Positions 33,180 through 44,912 of a stretch of 64,000 nt of DNA are shown in pieces. Position 1 is the first letter of the stretch. Each line of letters opens with the position of its first letter. Under the pieces are notes generated by a model. It ran no database searches, was not told the DNA's origin, and was given only the letters and a program-made list of their open reading frames with translations. The translations under genes were made by a program, and so were the position numbers. The stretch is from Diadema setosum (taxonomy: Eukaryota > Echinodermata > Echinoidea > Diadematoida > Diadematidae). Where the stretch lies: contig CM067067.1 of NCBI GenBank assembly GCA_033980235.1, forward strand, positions 27,364,451 to 27,428,450, written 5' to 3'.

Positions 33180-34878
33180 ATTTATGTTGTTTTGAAGAAA
33201 AGAAAAAGAGAGGGGGCATCAGAGGGGAATGCCGTAAATCGTAGAGGGGAGACGTCTTTTCAAAATGAAAGGCTGGCGCAATCCCCCTCCCCCTTATTCA
33301 TTTCTTTTCATTTCTTTTGCTTAAACGAAAAAATAAAAATAAAGAGAAAAAATGGGGGGTGCGGCAGTCTTTAAGTTTGTAAAGGGGCCTCCCCTTTACG
33401 GAATTCCTGCACCCGCCCCTATAATGCAAGCAATGAGTTTTGACATTTGTGGTTGACGCAATCGCGGATCGAGAGGGAGCACATCCCACTCTGGTGCCTC
33501 CTTTCAATTTTTTTTTAAACAATAGAAATAAAAAGAAAAAATAGGGGGTGCGGCAGGTTTTAATTTTGTAAAGGCGCCTCCCCTTTACTGAATTCCTGGA
33601 TCCGCCCCTGTAAGGCAAGCAATTAGTTTTGATATTATGGTTGACGCAATCGCGGATCGAGAAGGAGGCACATCCCCCACTGGTGCCCCCTCTCTCTTTT
33701 TAATTAAAACGCAATCATGGATGGAGAGGGGACTCATACTCATCTCTGGTGCCTCCCTTCTTCTTTTTTTTTTTGTTAAAACAAAAGAAATAAAAAGAAA
33801 AAATGAGGGGTGTGGAAGCCTTTAATTTTGCAAAGGCGCCTCCCTTTTACGGAATTCCTGGATCCACTCCTGTAATGCAAACGATGGGTTTTGAAATTAA
33901 CTTGTGGTGGACGTAATCTCAGATGGGGGGGGGGCGCACCCCCTCAGTGCCCCTATCTATTTTTTGTTAAAACAACAGAAATAAAAAGAAAAAATGGGGT
34001 AGGGTTGCGGCAGCTTTAATTTTGTAAAGGCGCCTCCCATTTACGGAATTCCTGTATCCGCCCCTAGAATGCAAGCAATGAGTTTTGACATTTGTGGTTG
34101 ACGCAATCGTGAGTCGAGAAGGGGGCGCATCCCCTTCTGGTGCCCCCTTTTCTTTTTTCCTTACTTAAAACAATAGAAAAAATGGGGGTGGGGTGCGGCA
34201 GTTCTGATTTTGTAAAGGCGCCTCCCCTTTACGAAACTCCTGGATCCGCCCCTGTGACGCGTTATGACATTTGCAGTACGTTTGGAAATTTTGACATTTG
34301 TGGTCGACGTCTTATGACATTTTTTGTGGTTAATCCAATTTTGACATTTGCGGTTGACGCAATCGCGGATCGAGAGGGGGCGCATCCCCCTCTGGCGCCC
34401 CCTCTCTATATTTTGTTAACGCAACAGAAATAAAAAAAAATAAGAAAATGGGGGGAGGGGGAGGTCTCGCCAGCCTTTGATTTTGTAAAGGCGACTCCCC
34501 TTTACGGAATTCCTGGATCCGCCCCTGTAAGGCAAGCAATGAGTTTTGACATTAGTGGTTGACGCAATCGCGGATCGAGAAGGGGGCGCATCCCCCTTTG
34601 GTGCTCCTCCCCCTCCTTTTTTAGTTAAAACAATAAAAATAACAATAAAAAACAAAAAAAAGGGGGTGCGACAGCCCTAATAATTATTTTGTAAAGGCAC
34701 CTCTCCCTTCACTTAATTCTTGTATCCGCCCCTGTAATGCAAGCAATGAGTTTTGACATTTGTGGTTGACGCAATCATGGACGGAGAGGGGACTCATAAC
34801 TCTCTGGAGCCCCCCTTCCTTTTTTGTGTAAAAACAACAGCCCCCCCCCCCCCCAGTGCCCCTATATATACATATTTA

Positions 34879-34918
<40 letters not shown>

Positions 34919-36000
34919 TTTTGGTTAAAACAGCGGAAATAAAAAGCAAAATGGGGTAGGGTTGCGGCAGCTTTAATTTTGTAAAGGTGCCTTCCCTTTA
35001 CGGAATTCCTGTATCCGCCCCTATGATGCAAGCAATGAGTTTTGACATTTGTGGTTGAGAAGGAGGCGCATCCCCCTCTGGTGCCCCCTCTCTTTTTTCT
35101 TTACTTAAAGGGGAAGGCTAGTAACTGATCAGTGGGAATCAGTGGAAATGCAGGGAGATGATTGTTGCAATCCTTATGGGATTCATTCAAGAGTTCATTG
35201 TATATCTATTGTTGTGTGAAAATGATTTGCTTCAGAACGGTCTCATATTCAAGTAATGTGCAGATTAATGCTCCGTCACTGACCAGGGACACTAACCTGG
35301 AAGCATTAAACTGCACATTACTTGAATATGACACCATTCTGAAGCAAATCATTTTCACACAACAATAGATATACAATGAACTCTTGAATAAATCCCATAA
35401 GGATTGGAACAATCATCTCCCAGCATTTCCACTGATTCCCACTGATCAGTTACTAGCCTTCCCCTTTAAAGCAATAGAAAAAAAATGGGGGTGGGGTGCG
35501 GCAGTTCTAATCTTTGTAAAGGCGCCTCCCCTTTACAAAACTCCTGGATCCGCCCCCTGTGACGCGTTATGACATTTGCAGTACGTTTGGAAATTTTGAC
35601 ATTCGTGGTCGACGTCTTATGACATTTGTGGTTAATCCAATTTTGACATTTGCGGTTGACGCAATCGCGGATCGAGAGAGGGCGCATCCCCCTCTGGTGC
35701 CCCCTCTCTATATTTTGTTAACCAACAGAAATAAAAAGAAAAAAGAAAAAAAAAGAAAATAGGAGGGGGGGGGGGAGTCTCGTCACCCTTTTATTTTGTA
35801 AAGGCGACTCCCCTTTACGGAATTCCTGGATCCGCCCCTGCGGCGCGTTATGACATTTGCAGTAAATTTGGAAATTTTGACATTTGTCGTCGATGTGTTA
35901 TGACATTAGTGGTTAATCCGATTTTGACATTTGTCGTCGACGTGTTATGACATTAGTGTTTGTTATGACATTTGTCGTCGACATGTTATGACATTAGTGG
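33180..36000 (-). repeat. Satellite-like tandem array 2, inverted relative to array 1
   Basis: This is the same family as 11392-13150 on the other strand, with CCTGGATCCGCCCC or variants near 33405, 33597, 33857, 34050, 34240, 34512, 34720, 35010, 35543 and 35828. Long units again carry the TGACATTT.../GTCGAC sub-repeat block (34260-34350, 35560-35660), which is further amplified at the right edge (35850-36000). A palindromic MITE (35108-35466) interrupts one unit, and a mixed TA/poly-T tract lies at 34864-34922. Frames throughout are repeat translations. Confidence 0.9.
35108..35466. mobile_element. 359-bp palindromic MITE in the satellite array
   Basis: AAGGGGAAGGCTAGTAACTG at the left is mirrored exactly at the right (CAGTTACTAGCCTTCCCCTT), with long arms of about 150 bp each. 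TA flanks both ends (35106-35107 and 35467-35468), and removing the element restores the satellite unit (ACTTAAAGCAATAG, compare ACTTAAAACAATAG near 34162). Both strands give near-identical 68-residue frames, a signature of the palindrome and not of coding. A Tc1/mariner-type non-autonomous element is likely. Confidence 0.88.
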
Positions 36001-36046
36001 GCTCTACAACGGTACACCTCGCTCTGTCCTACGATTTTATTGGGAT

Positions 36047-36130
36047 CATCCCACGAGACCGACACCCACAAGTCATACAGCCTACGGTAAAAGGTAAAAA
36101 CGGCCCACGAGTTCGAAATTACAACACGGG
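36047..36130. repeat. Half copy of the 5.1-kb foldback
   Basis: CATCCCACGAGACCGACACC, then CAAGTCATACAGCCTACGG, and CACGAGTTCGAAATTACAAC match one arm of 5110-5280. Confidence 0.6.
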
Positions 36131-37066
36131 GCTTAATGTGTCGGTCTGTGTGGAACGAAGAGAACTGAAAGAGAGAGAGAGAGAAAAAAAGTTTTGTCGT
36201 TAGTAAATCGGCAACCGTTGGTTGGAAGTTTAAGAACTAGGTCTACTAGACGGTTTTTGTGTTCTGTAACGGGATTATCAGAGGGAGGCTTATTTTGGAT
36301 AAAGTGATTTCCTACGAGACGTGAGAATGTCAGAAGTGACAATAGGGGTGTTTATAGTGTCACCGAAACTATAGTTTTTACACATTCGAAGTTTTTGTGA
36401 CAGGTTGTTAGGCAACTACTGATATGTGGGCAAAAAACAACAACAATAAAAAAAAACTCCTTCGAGAGGAATTAATAATTTATTTACCTGACTTCACGAA
36501 AATTTCACGAAAACATTGTGCAATCAATCAATGTTGGCTGATGAAAATCAAGTGAATATAGCGGAAGAAGTGATACAGGGCAAAGTGGCTGATTAAATGC
36601 ATAAAGAAGAAGCCACATCATCTTCGATTCAAAGCAAGAGTTAAGGTGGCAACAACTGAATGTTGAATAATTCGAGTATAACTATAAAGAGACAAAGAAG
36701 AGCCGTAGACGATCAGATTCATTTACATGTGGGCGCAACATCTGATCCACGATTCCATATCATTTGTGATTTGTAATAGCAGCACTGGTTAAGCTAGCAA
36801 GGGGTGGGGAGGATTTTAATAGAACTTTGGTGAACAATCGTGCTGTAATTCTGCAAAAAACTCTTACACTAAACATTGGGTGATGTGTTATATTTGGGGG
36901 TTTTCTTCTCTGTCTGACACGAAAAAACGAGAGTAAAACTTTCATTACACGGTAAATCTTTTAGTCAAGGATGCTAAATGCTACGTAGATCTGCCCAGAC
37001 ATTATAAACAGTAAAGGAAGAAAAAGAAATCGGGGGGGGGGGAATCGACCATTTGCACATGCTGAA
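36131..37066. other. Intergenic stretch, no gene seen
   Basis: It contains a (GA)n run at 36169-36184 and a G run at 37033-37042. No supported coding sequence. Confidence 0.5.
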
Positions 37067-37360
37067 CCTTACCTGTGGAATCAGTTGCCTCAAGCTATCC
37101 GTTACATTTCGAATGTTGACTCCTTTGAAATTGCTCTCAAGACTCACTTGTTCGTAACCGCTTTCTTGTAGAATTGTACATTATGTTTGTTTGTTTTTTC
37201 ATCATTATTGTTTCATTCATTTTCATGTACATGTGTGTGTAATGATTTTTGTATTTCATAATTTACTTTTCCTACTGCGCCTTCAGCACATTTGTCATGT
37301 GGAATTGGCGCATTATAGGTATCCTGTATTATCATGATTATTATTATTATTATGTGATGT
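37067..37360 (+). pseudogene. LINE 3' end (5'-truncated)
   Basis: Codons 37067-37171 encode the characteristic C-terminal block of L2/CR1-type RT proteins, 'LWNQLPQAIR...FEIALKTHLF', then a stop. The following UTR ends with a GGCGCATTATAGG-type block and an (ATT)n tail at 37340-37352. Only the last ~300 bp of the element remain, the usual result of incomplete reverse transcription. Confidence 0.75.
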
Positions 37361-39502
37361 TACTTATTGAATCTGTATTAATGATTTTCAAATAGACAAA
37401 GCTCGTTCTTATGGATCAGTAGATAATTTGTATCTCTACTTTCCCCCATAAGAAGAACAAACTGAAACAATCCCAAAGCTGCATTCATCCTACAATGAGC
37501 GTAATTTCAAACAAACGTAACAGGACACAATCAGTCGAGCGTAGACACACACAAACACAAACACACACACACGCAAGAAATACGAGTTGTATCAAGGAAA
37601 CATTCCAATATGCTGCGAAACAAGCAGAACTTTTTGAAACAGTGGTATCATATATTATAGTTAATTCACAACATGTATATGTATCAATGTTTGGCAGTTT
37701 TTACTTGAGGTAATCGGTTTCTGTCGATTCTATTCATGGAATTTCATGGAATGAAATTTTGTTGAAGTGGATGTTGAAGTGGATGTTTGAACTTCACGCA
37801 AAGCTATGACGAATTCACACAAATGCACGTACACGGCACAACTTGCAATGACTTATAGGCTTTCTTAATTTATATTAATCATGAATATGATTCATTTCTC
37901 AATACCTTCAGCAACCTTAACCTTGTCTATTGGAAATATTGCATTGCTGATTACCATCAGAGAGACCCTTTGTAGAGCCCACAAATGGTCCACATTTCTA
38001 CAAGCTTGTCTTTTACGTGGTAGTCTCTTTTCCAACAACACAATTATTTTGAAAACAAATAGGCCTACATGTACATATTTGTTGTAATACATTGTACATT
38101 TTGTCTTCCTTGAACTTGTATCGACACTAGACAAAATGTGCTATGAGAAATGATAATTTGAACTGAAATAAATTGAAATTGATTGAAATGTTAGAACAAA
38201 CTCCAGGCTGTATGCCTAGTACATCGATGTCGCATTATTTTTTGTTGTCTTTTTACTCAGGATTCAAACAATATCATTAGAAAAAAGTAAAGTATGTGAT
38301 AGATTATATTTAATATTAGCTCCTTTTCAAAGTTAAACAACATTAACTTCAAATAATGCAACCGAAGAGTGAGAATAAAATGAATGATGCGAGTTTTCTC
38401 CTTGTGTGCGAGTGTGTGTGTGTGTGTGCATGCGTGCGTGTGTGTTTGTGTGTATGTAAGTGTGTGTGAGTGTGTGTGTGTGTGTAAGTGTAGATGTGTG
38501 TCTGTGTGTATGTTTTATAGAGCATTAACTCTACATTTCATTTCGAGAATTATTTTCCGGAAGTCTCAATGTATAGAAAACCATGAGCAGTTAAGGTGCC
38601 TTGGTGTAAGATTTATTCCAACCAAGGAGGTTTGAGAAATGGAGTTCCAACTGGCTGTAAACATTCAAAGAGCTTTCAGTTTTCTTTTGACGAACAAAAG
38701 AATTCCACAGGTGCATTTGTGACTTTGATGATCGGGGTTCGATGCCGCCGTCTTTCCGAGCAAAGGGATGATACATTTGGAACGCTAACATAATGTCGGC
38801 TATATTTTGTTTGTTTTTGTATATTAAAGGAAATTAAATTTCAGCTAGTGATAAGGCATATTAAAAAGAAAGTACTCCTGTCCAGGATTATGTCAAAAAG
38901 TGTAAATCTGAGCCGTACGTTGTGAAAATATTTGAACTGCATCCTTACTGGAAAGTCGATTTTATCATCTTTCCGATCACTTCCGACAAATGAAACTGAT
39001 ATGGTTTAATCTTCAAGTATAGTTCTTAATTCATTTATATGTTAGATTAGTGTAAAAACATGTAAAGTCGGGTAATTCTAACTCTTATTTCATCAATTTT
39101 TGTGGAATTTTTATTCGCACATCCCTGTGTCTGTACCTTTATGTACCACTCATGTTTCATAAGAAGGGACAGCGAAAATTACCATCATAAAGACATAATC
39201 TTCCATTGGGAGTGACGAGTCATGATGCAGTGCCACATGAATCATTGTCTTCCTATCTGTGAGTCAGCTCTAGTTTAGCACATACTTTAAATACATGTAT
39301 TTCTTAGTGGCGGCATCAAACATGGGATCAAAGGGAATAACACTGTTGTTTACTATATCTCTTGAACCTCCTTGTTCCAACGAAGATAATGATATTTTCA
39401 TCGTGCCAAGTCTTAAAGAGGGCGCTATTTCGGTATGACCTTTTAAACATACGCATGGCGTTTCATGCAAGTCCAAGTTAACCTGATCAATTTACGGCAT
39501 AG
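37361..39502. other. Intergenic stretch upstream of the gypsy element
   Basis: It holds a (CA)n tract near 37546-37571 and a (GT)n tract at 38405-38484. No gene is supported. The final part would be the original 5' flank of the ankyrin-like exon at 45388 before the retrotransposon inserted, so promoter elements may lie here. The CATAG target copy is at 39498-39502. Confidence 0.4.
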
Positions 39503-39950
39503 TATTGTGTCTGCACGAGACATATTGTGACTATCTATGGTGTAGCAGTAAACAGCATGTTTCATTCATTCCATAGTCAGCCATCTCACCGCCACCCTTC
39601 CACTGTCAAGTTCTTATCGTTCTCTGGTTTCTTTCTCTCATCATGATCTTTGATACGCCGACAGCTACTTTCTGTTCCTACTTCCTTTCCGCTCTCCCCG
39701 TCATTCATCATCACCTCATCACACCATATCAGCAATACATTGTAAACAACACCGGAAAGTCACCGGGTCATGTTTTGTAAATATAATGTACAGTGATACA
39801 TCAAATGTACATGTGTTGGATTGATATACTGGAGAACAATGAATAAAGCACACTTGCGTTTTGACTCCAGAGCAAAACAGTCATGCCTCCTTCATTCTCT
39901 CACTGAGTCTTAGAGTCCGACTTCATCCTCACACACATAAAAACATAAAA
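39503..39950 (+). repeat. Gypsy 5' LTR
   Basis: 448 bp, beginning TATTGTGTCTGCACGAGAC and ending AACATAAAA. It contains AATAAA at 39842-39847, a plausible poly-A signal. It does not have the textbook TG...CA ends; the boundaries are fixed by the CATAG duplication and by comparison with 44913-45360. Confidence 0.92.
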
Positions 39951-42900
39951 ATGGCGACGAGGATGCTTACTCCGCCTGCTCCCTTCGATATTTCGGCCAG
40001 AGCATCGCATGCTTGGTCGAAGTGGAAAACGGCATTCGAGTACTACATTGCCGCTACGGGAGTCACAGAAGATGCAGCAAAACGGGCAATTCTTCTTCAC
40101 TGCGTCGGACCAGATGTGCAGCAGCTTTTTGCCACGCTGAATGGGGGAACATCTTACAACTCCGCTATGTCAGCCTTGACTGGCTATTTTGTGCCGAAGA
40201 AAAACGTTGCTTTCGAGAGACACTCATTCCGCCAATGTGAGCAACGTGACAGCGAGTCTGTTGATGAGTACTACATGAGGCTTAAGACGCTCTCCTCCAC
40301 GTGTGAATTCGGTGACAACGAGGACGACCACATTCGAGATCAGTTCATTGACAAATGCAACTCCAAGTCGCTACGCCGTCGACTGCTGAGAGAGCCGGAC
40401 CTTAAACTGACTGGTCTTCTCTCTATCGCTCGTGCTGCGGAAGCAGCCGATCGCCAAGCCTCGACGATGGAGATGAAGAACTCGACCCCCTCCACTGAAC
40501 ACGTAGACGAAGTGACTGCTGGACAGGGCTATCGAGCGCCTAATGACAGGCGTGGTCGGCGGTTCTCAAATCACGGACGACACCGCAAAGGAGGAGGAAG
40601 AGGATTATACGCGCCACAGCACTCGCGCCAATCTAACTTTGGACAGTGTTCTAACTGTGGACTCAACGGACATCAACCTCCAGATCAACAGTGCCCAGCT
40701 AGAGGACAGGAGTGCAGAAAGTGTCATAAAATTGGACACTATTCTCGAGTTTGTCGCAGCAGCAGCTCGAAAGGCGTGAATTCAGTGGCTGAAGAACTCA
40801 GTAATTTCCAGCCATTCGACCACGAGATCGCCAGCCATCACGACAACGGCAGTGAGGCTGGTGAAACGCCTGCCACGGACACCCACCGTCTCTTCACCAT
40901 TGGGCAGTCGCGAAACAAGACCCGCGTCAAAATAGCGGACATCGAAATCGACATGCTGGTCGACACCGGAGCGTCTGTAAATATAATAGACGCCCGCACA
41001 TATGAGTGGATGAGAGGCCGCGCATCAGCGACTGATCTGCGATTGACCCCCACTCATATTCGCCTGTTTCCGTACGGTGCTACAACCCCATTGCCAGTGA
41101 TTGGGGAATTCAGCGCTAGGACTTCGTGCTCGACTCAACTTTCCACGACAGCACGATTCGTTGTCGTGCACGGAAGCAGTGGATGTCTTCTTGGGCGAGA
41201 CACAGCCGCAGCGCTACAGCTAATTCGAGTCGCAGACGAGAGCGTACAAGAGACAAATCACAACGCCAGCGCCGTTCACATTGACGCTCATCTTGCCAGC
41301 CACCACGTCGATGACCTCCAGCGTCAATACCCAGAAGTTTTTGCCGGTTTCGGCAAGCTCACCGAATACAAGGTACGTGTACATGTTGATCCGGACATAG
41401 CCCCTATTGCACAGCCAGCCCGTCGAATACCGTTTCACCTCCGTGAAAAGGTGGACAAAAAACTTCAAGAGCTAATCGACATGGACATCATCGAGCCTGT
41501 GTCAGGCCCGACATCGTGGGCGAGCCCGCTTGTGGTAGTTCCAAAGCCAAATGGGGACATACGAGTCTGTGTAGATATGCGAAAAGCCAATCTAGCGGTG
41601 AAAAGAGAGCGACACCCGATCCCCACCCTAGACGAGACCCTTACCGCACTCAACGGTGCCGCGGTATTCTCTAAGCTGGATCTAAAGTGGGGATACCACC
41701 AAATTGAACTCGAAGAGACCTCACGAGATATAACGACATTCGTGACGCATCGTGGTGTGATGCGTTATAAGAGACTGATTTTCGGATTGTCATCAGCAAG
41801 CGAAGCATATCAGTATGCCATACAGACCGCATTGCAAGGACTGGAAGGCGTAAAGAACATCTCGGACGACATCGTGGTGTTCGGGAGGGACATCGCCGAG
41901 CACGATGCCCGCCTCCACGCCGTGCTGAGACGACTCAGCGACCGTCACCTCACCGTGAATCCGGAGAAGTGCATCTTCCGGGTGCCGAAAATCAAATTCT
42001 TCGGCTTCGTGATTTCGAGAGACGGCATCGCAGCCGATGACGCCCGAATAGCGGCCATCAAAGAAGCTCGACAGCCGACAAACTCCTCAGAAGTTCGCTC
42101 GTTCTTGGGATTAGTGAATTATTGTGCGCGACTAATCCCAAATCTTGCCGCCATTGCCGAGCCCCTTCGCCGACTCACTCGCGCGGACCAGCCATGGATT
42201 TGGGGTCCTGAGCAGCAGCAATCATTCGACCGACTTCGACATGCCCTGACGAGCGAGGAAGTCATGGCACATTTCGTCACCGGAGCACCGACCGAGCTAC
42301 GAGTCGATGCCAGCCCCGTCGGTCTTGGTGCTGTTCTCACGCAGACGGTCAACGGGAAAACACGCCCAGTCGCGTATGCTAGTCGCACGCTCTCTGATGT
42401 GGAACGTCGGTATTCGCAAATCGAACGAGAAGCGTTAGCTGTCGTGTGGGGTTGTGAGAGATTTCATCTCTACTTGTACGGAACTGAGTTTGTTCTCCAC
42501 ACCGACCACAAGCCGCTCCTATACATCTACGGACCGCACGGTCGACCACACGCACGCATTGAACGATGGGCCCTACGCCTACAGCAATATCGCTTCACGA
42601 TTAGGCATATGCCAGGGAAGACAAATCCAGCTGATGTTTTGTCACGTCTACCGATTGATCAACCTCATCGCGATCGAAATATCGCAGAAGAGTACATTGA
42701 CGCAATTCTGACGCACGCAATACCACGAGCGCTTTCGCGACAACAAATCACCGCAGCCTCCCTAGCCGACTCCGAAATCCAACAGGTGATCGATGCGGTG
42801 AATACAGGCAAGTGGCCCGACAACCCGCGATTATCCGCGTATCAACGAGTTCGCGACGAGCTATCGACGAAGAATGGTCTTCTTCTTCGCGGAACTCGCA

Positions 42901-44045
42901 TCGTCATCCCTACTGTGCTGCGAAAGCAAACGCTCGACATCGCACACGAGCCGCATCAGGGCATTGTGAGACTGAAGCAGGCCCTACGCACGAAAGTTTG
43001 GTGGCCGAGAATCGATGTCGATGCAGAGACACTAGTTCGAAACTGCTCAGCCTGCCAAGCTGAGATGCCAGCTCCTCCCTCAGTGCCTCTCCAGCCATCG
43101 CCCATGCCTCGCGCTCCGTGGAGCAGACTCCACATCGACTTGTGTGGACCTCTACCGACTGGAGAAACGCTTCTAGTCATCGTAGATGCAGCTACGCGGT
43201 GGCCAGAAGTTGAAATCCTCAGATCAACGACATCGCAAGTGATCACGTCGCGGCTAGATAAAATTTTCGCACAGCATGGATTTCCAGACGAAATCGTGAC
43301 GGACAACGGACCGCAGTTTATTTCGCAGGAGTTCGCGGAATACATGAAAGCGATCGCCGTCGAACACCGCCGCGTCACAGCCTACCATCCACAAGCAAAC
43401 GCGGAAGTTGAGAGATTCAACGCTACTCTCATGAAAGCGATTAGAACAGCGAGAAATAGCAACCGTGATTGGCATCGAGCTATGCTAGCTTTTCTGCTAA
43501 TCTATCGCTCAACGCCTCATCCAGCAACACTGGCGACACCGGCAAAGCTCCTATACAATCGAGAGCTTCGCACGAAGTTGCCGTCAACGCCAACGCCAAC
43601 TCGCAGAGCGTACGCCAGTGCGAGACGACACGATCAGCGATACAAAGCGAACATGAAGGCGTATCACGACAACAAGAAACGCTCGCGACCACGGAATGTC
43701 AACCCGGGGGATCATGTTATCATCACGCAGAGAAAGCGAGACAAATTCTCCTCGCGATTCGACCCCAAACCGTGGGTAGTTATCGCGAGAAAAAATGGAA
43801 GCGTAAAACTTCGCAGGGGAAACGAGACAGCGATGAGATACATGTCGCAAATACGCCAAATCCCCGCTCCACAAAAGCCAGATTCGCGAGAACGCGACGT
43901 CCACATCGACTTCGACCTTCACGATGACACGCAGCGTGATCGTCATACCGCTCCGCAGCAGAACGGAGTAGAGCTTCGACGATCGCACAGACAATCGCGA
44001 CCACCAGACAGACTTACATATTTCAGGTCAGGTGTTATCATGTGA
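39951..44045 (+). CDS. Gypsy Gag-Pol polyprotein
   Basis: 1364 residues from ATG 39951; the frame is open 30 codons further back into the LTR, but the LTR boundary favours this start. Order: Gag capsid-like region (about 1-190). Two zinc knuckles (about 231-267), the first with an atypical spacing (CX2CX4HX6C), the second CX2CX4HX4C. Aspartic protease with Asp-Thr-Gly-Ala-Ser at 338. Reverse transcriptase (about 490-720) with 'FSKLDLKWGYHQIEL' and Ser-Asp-Asp at 638-640 in place of Tyr-x-Asp-Asp, as in K02A2.6-like gypsy proteins. RNase H with 'RVDASPVGLGAVL' near 784 and 'TDHKPLLYIY'. Integrase with an HHCC zinc finger near 1000 and a DD35E triad (D1063, D1118, E1154). Gag and Pol are one frame with no shift or stop. 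It is GC-richer than its surroundings. Confidence 0.96.
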   Translation: MATRMLTPPAPFDISARASHAWSKWKTAFEYYIAATGVTEDAAKRAILLHCVGPDVQQLFATLNGGTSYNSAMSALTGYFVPKKNVAFERHSFRQCEQRDSESVDEYYMRLKTLSSTCEFGDNEDDHIRDQFIDKCNSKSLRRRLLREPDLKLTGLLSIARAAEAADRQASTMEMKNSTPSTEHVDEVTAGQGYRAPNDRRGRRFSNHGRHRKGGGRGLYAPQHSRQSNFGQCSNCGLNGHQPPDQQCPARGQECRKCHKIGHYSRVCRSSSSKGVNSVAEELSNFQPFDHEIASHHDNGSEAGETPATDTHRLFTIGQSRNKTRVKIADIEIDMLVDTGASVNIIDARTYEWMRGRASATDLRLTPTHIRLFPYGATTPLPVIGEFSARTSCSTQLSTTARFVVVHGSSGCLLGRDTAAALQLIRVADESVQETNHNASAVHIDAHLASHHVDDLQRQYPEVFAGFGKLTEYKVRVHVDPDIAPIAQPARRIPFHLREKVDKKLQELIDMDIIEPVSGPTSWASPLVVVPKPNGDIRVCVDMRKANLAVKRERHPIPTLDETLTALNGAAVFSKLDLKWGYHQIELEETSRDITTFVTHRGVMRYKRLIFGLSSASEAYQYAIQTALQGLEGVKNISDDIVVFGRDIAEHDARLHAVLRRLSDRHLTVNPEKCIFRVPKIKFFGFVISRDGIAADDARIAAIKEARQPTNSSEVRSFLGLVNYCARLIPNLAAIAEPLRRLTRADQPWIWGPEQQQSFDRLRHALTSEEVMAHFVTGAPTELRVDASPVGLGAVLTQTVNGKTRPVAYASRTLSDVERRYSQIEREALAVVWGCERFHLYLYGTEFVLHTDHKPLLYIYGPHGRPHARIERWALRLQQYRFTIRHMPGKTNPADVLSRLPIDQPHRDRNIAEEYIDAILTHAIPRALSRQQITAASLADSEIQQVIDAVNTGKWPDNPRLSAYQRVRDELSTKNGLLLRGTRIVIPTVLRKQTLDIAHEPHQGIVRLKQALRTKVWWPRIDVDAETLVRNCSACQAEMPAPPSVPLQPSPMPRAPWSRLHIDLCGPLPTGETLLVIVDAATRWPEVEILRSTTSQVITSRLDKIFAQHGFPDEIVTDNGPQFISQEFAEYMKAIAVEHRRVTAYHPQANAEVERFNATLMKAIRTARNSNRDWHRAMLAFLLIYRSTPHPATLATPAKLLYNRELRTKLPSTPTPTRRAYASARRHDQRYKANMKAYHDNKKRSRPRNVNPGDHVIITQRKRDKFSSRFDPKPWVVIARKNGSVKLRRGNETAMRYMSQIRQIPAPQKPDSRERDVHIDFDLHDDTQRDRHTAPQQNGVELRRSHRQSRPPDRLTYFRSGVIM

Positions 44046-44898
44046 ATACTCATGTGAATTATCGTGAATTCCTGACTCGTTAATTGTAAAGTACACTGAA
44101 AAAAAAAATAAAGGAACACTCAGCGGAAAACTATCAGTGCCACACGAACTGTAAATAACTAAATAACTGTAAATATATGAATGCCCGACTCTTTTCAACA
44201 GAGAACTCAAAAAAAAAAAAAAAAGAAGAAGAGGATTCCAAAAGAAGTCTGACTGTTCAATCATGATGTGTGATCGAAATGTAAACCTTTACCATGTTTA
44301 TCCATGTTTATAAGATGTGTATTCGCAGACTAAGTTAAGACAACTCATTATGAACCCTGTTTATATACTTGTAATGAAATTCACATTACATTGCTCGTAT
44401 GACATTTCATTCGTGTATTGTCGTATTATCAGAAGTATTCACAAATGTGTGAAAAAAAAATATTTGTATTCATGGTGAATAACAGACATCAGATTTGCCT
44501 TAATTCTATCTTCCTTTTTACTCTCTATACGCTATCTCCTGTTTCTATGGTTACAATATGATGTATATGAAAGTTTGCGATACAACTTTGTTGGTAAACC
44601 AAAAGTTTGCAGAGTTCACATACAAAGCTCATAAAGTACATTTTAATGTATTAATTTCTACCTTCAAGAGTTGATATGTTAAATATCGTTACATGCAAGT
44701 ACATAACACAACAGTGCATGGATTCATATTCCACTGAAGTTTGACATGCAAAACATAATTTGTTTCAGTTTAACACGACCATATTTTGCTTGATGATCAC
44801 TCATGACTTTATTCCGTATATTCCTATGTCTATTGCTCTTCCTTAACTCTTGGCTATCCTTTCACTCACAGACAACATTAGTGATGTGTTTCTTTTCC

Positions 44899-44912
44899 AA
44901 GAAGGGAAGGGA
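44899..44912 (+). promoter_or_regulatory. Polypurine tract of the gypsy element
   Basis: AAGAAGGGAAGGGA directly precedes the 3' LTR, the expected place for the plus-strand primer. Between the ORF end (44045) and here are about 850 bp of AT-rich non-coding sequence without an envelope frame. Confidence 0.7.

Noticed and set aside
35162..35412. Two near-identical 68-residue frames on opposite strands
   Set aside because: The identity comes from the MITE being a palindrome; no start, domain or codon support.
40000..44000. Many frames of 60-150 codons antisense or out of frame to Gag-Pol
   Set aside because: They are shadows of the intact gypsy ORF.
44046..44912. Envelope gene of the gypsy element
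   Set aside because: The interval is AT-rich, with no frame longer than about 80 codons and no signal peptide or membrane anchor.
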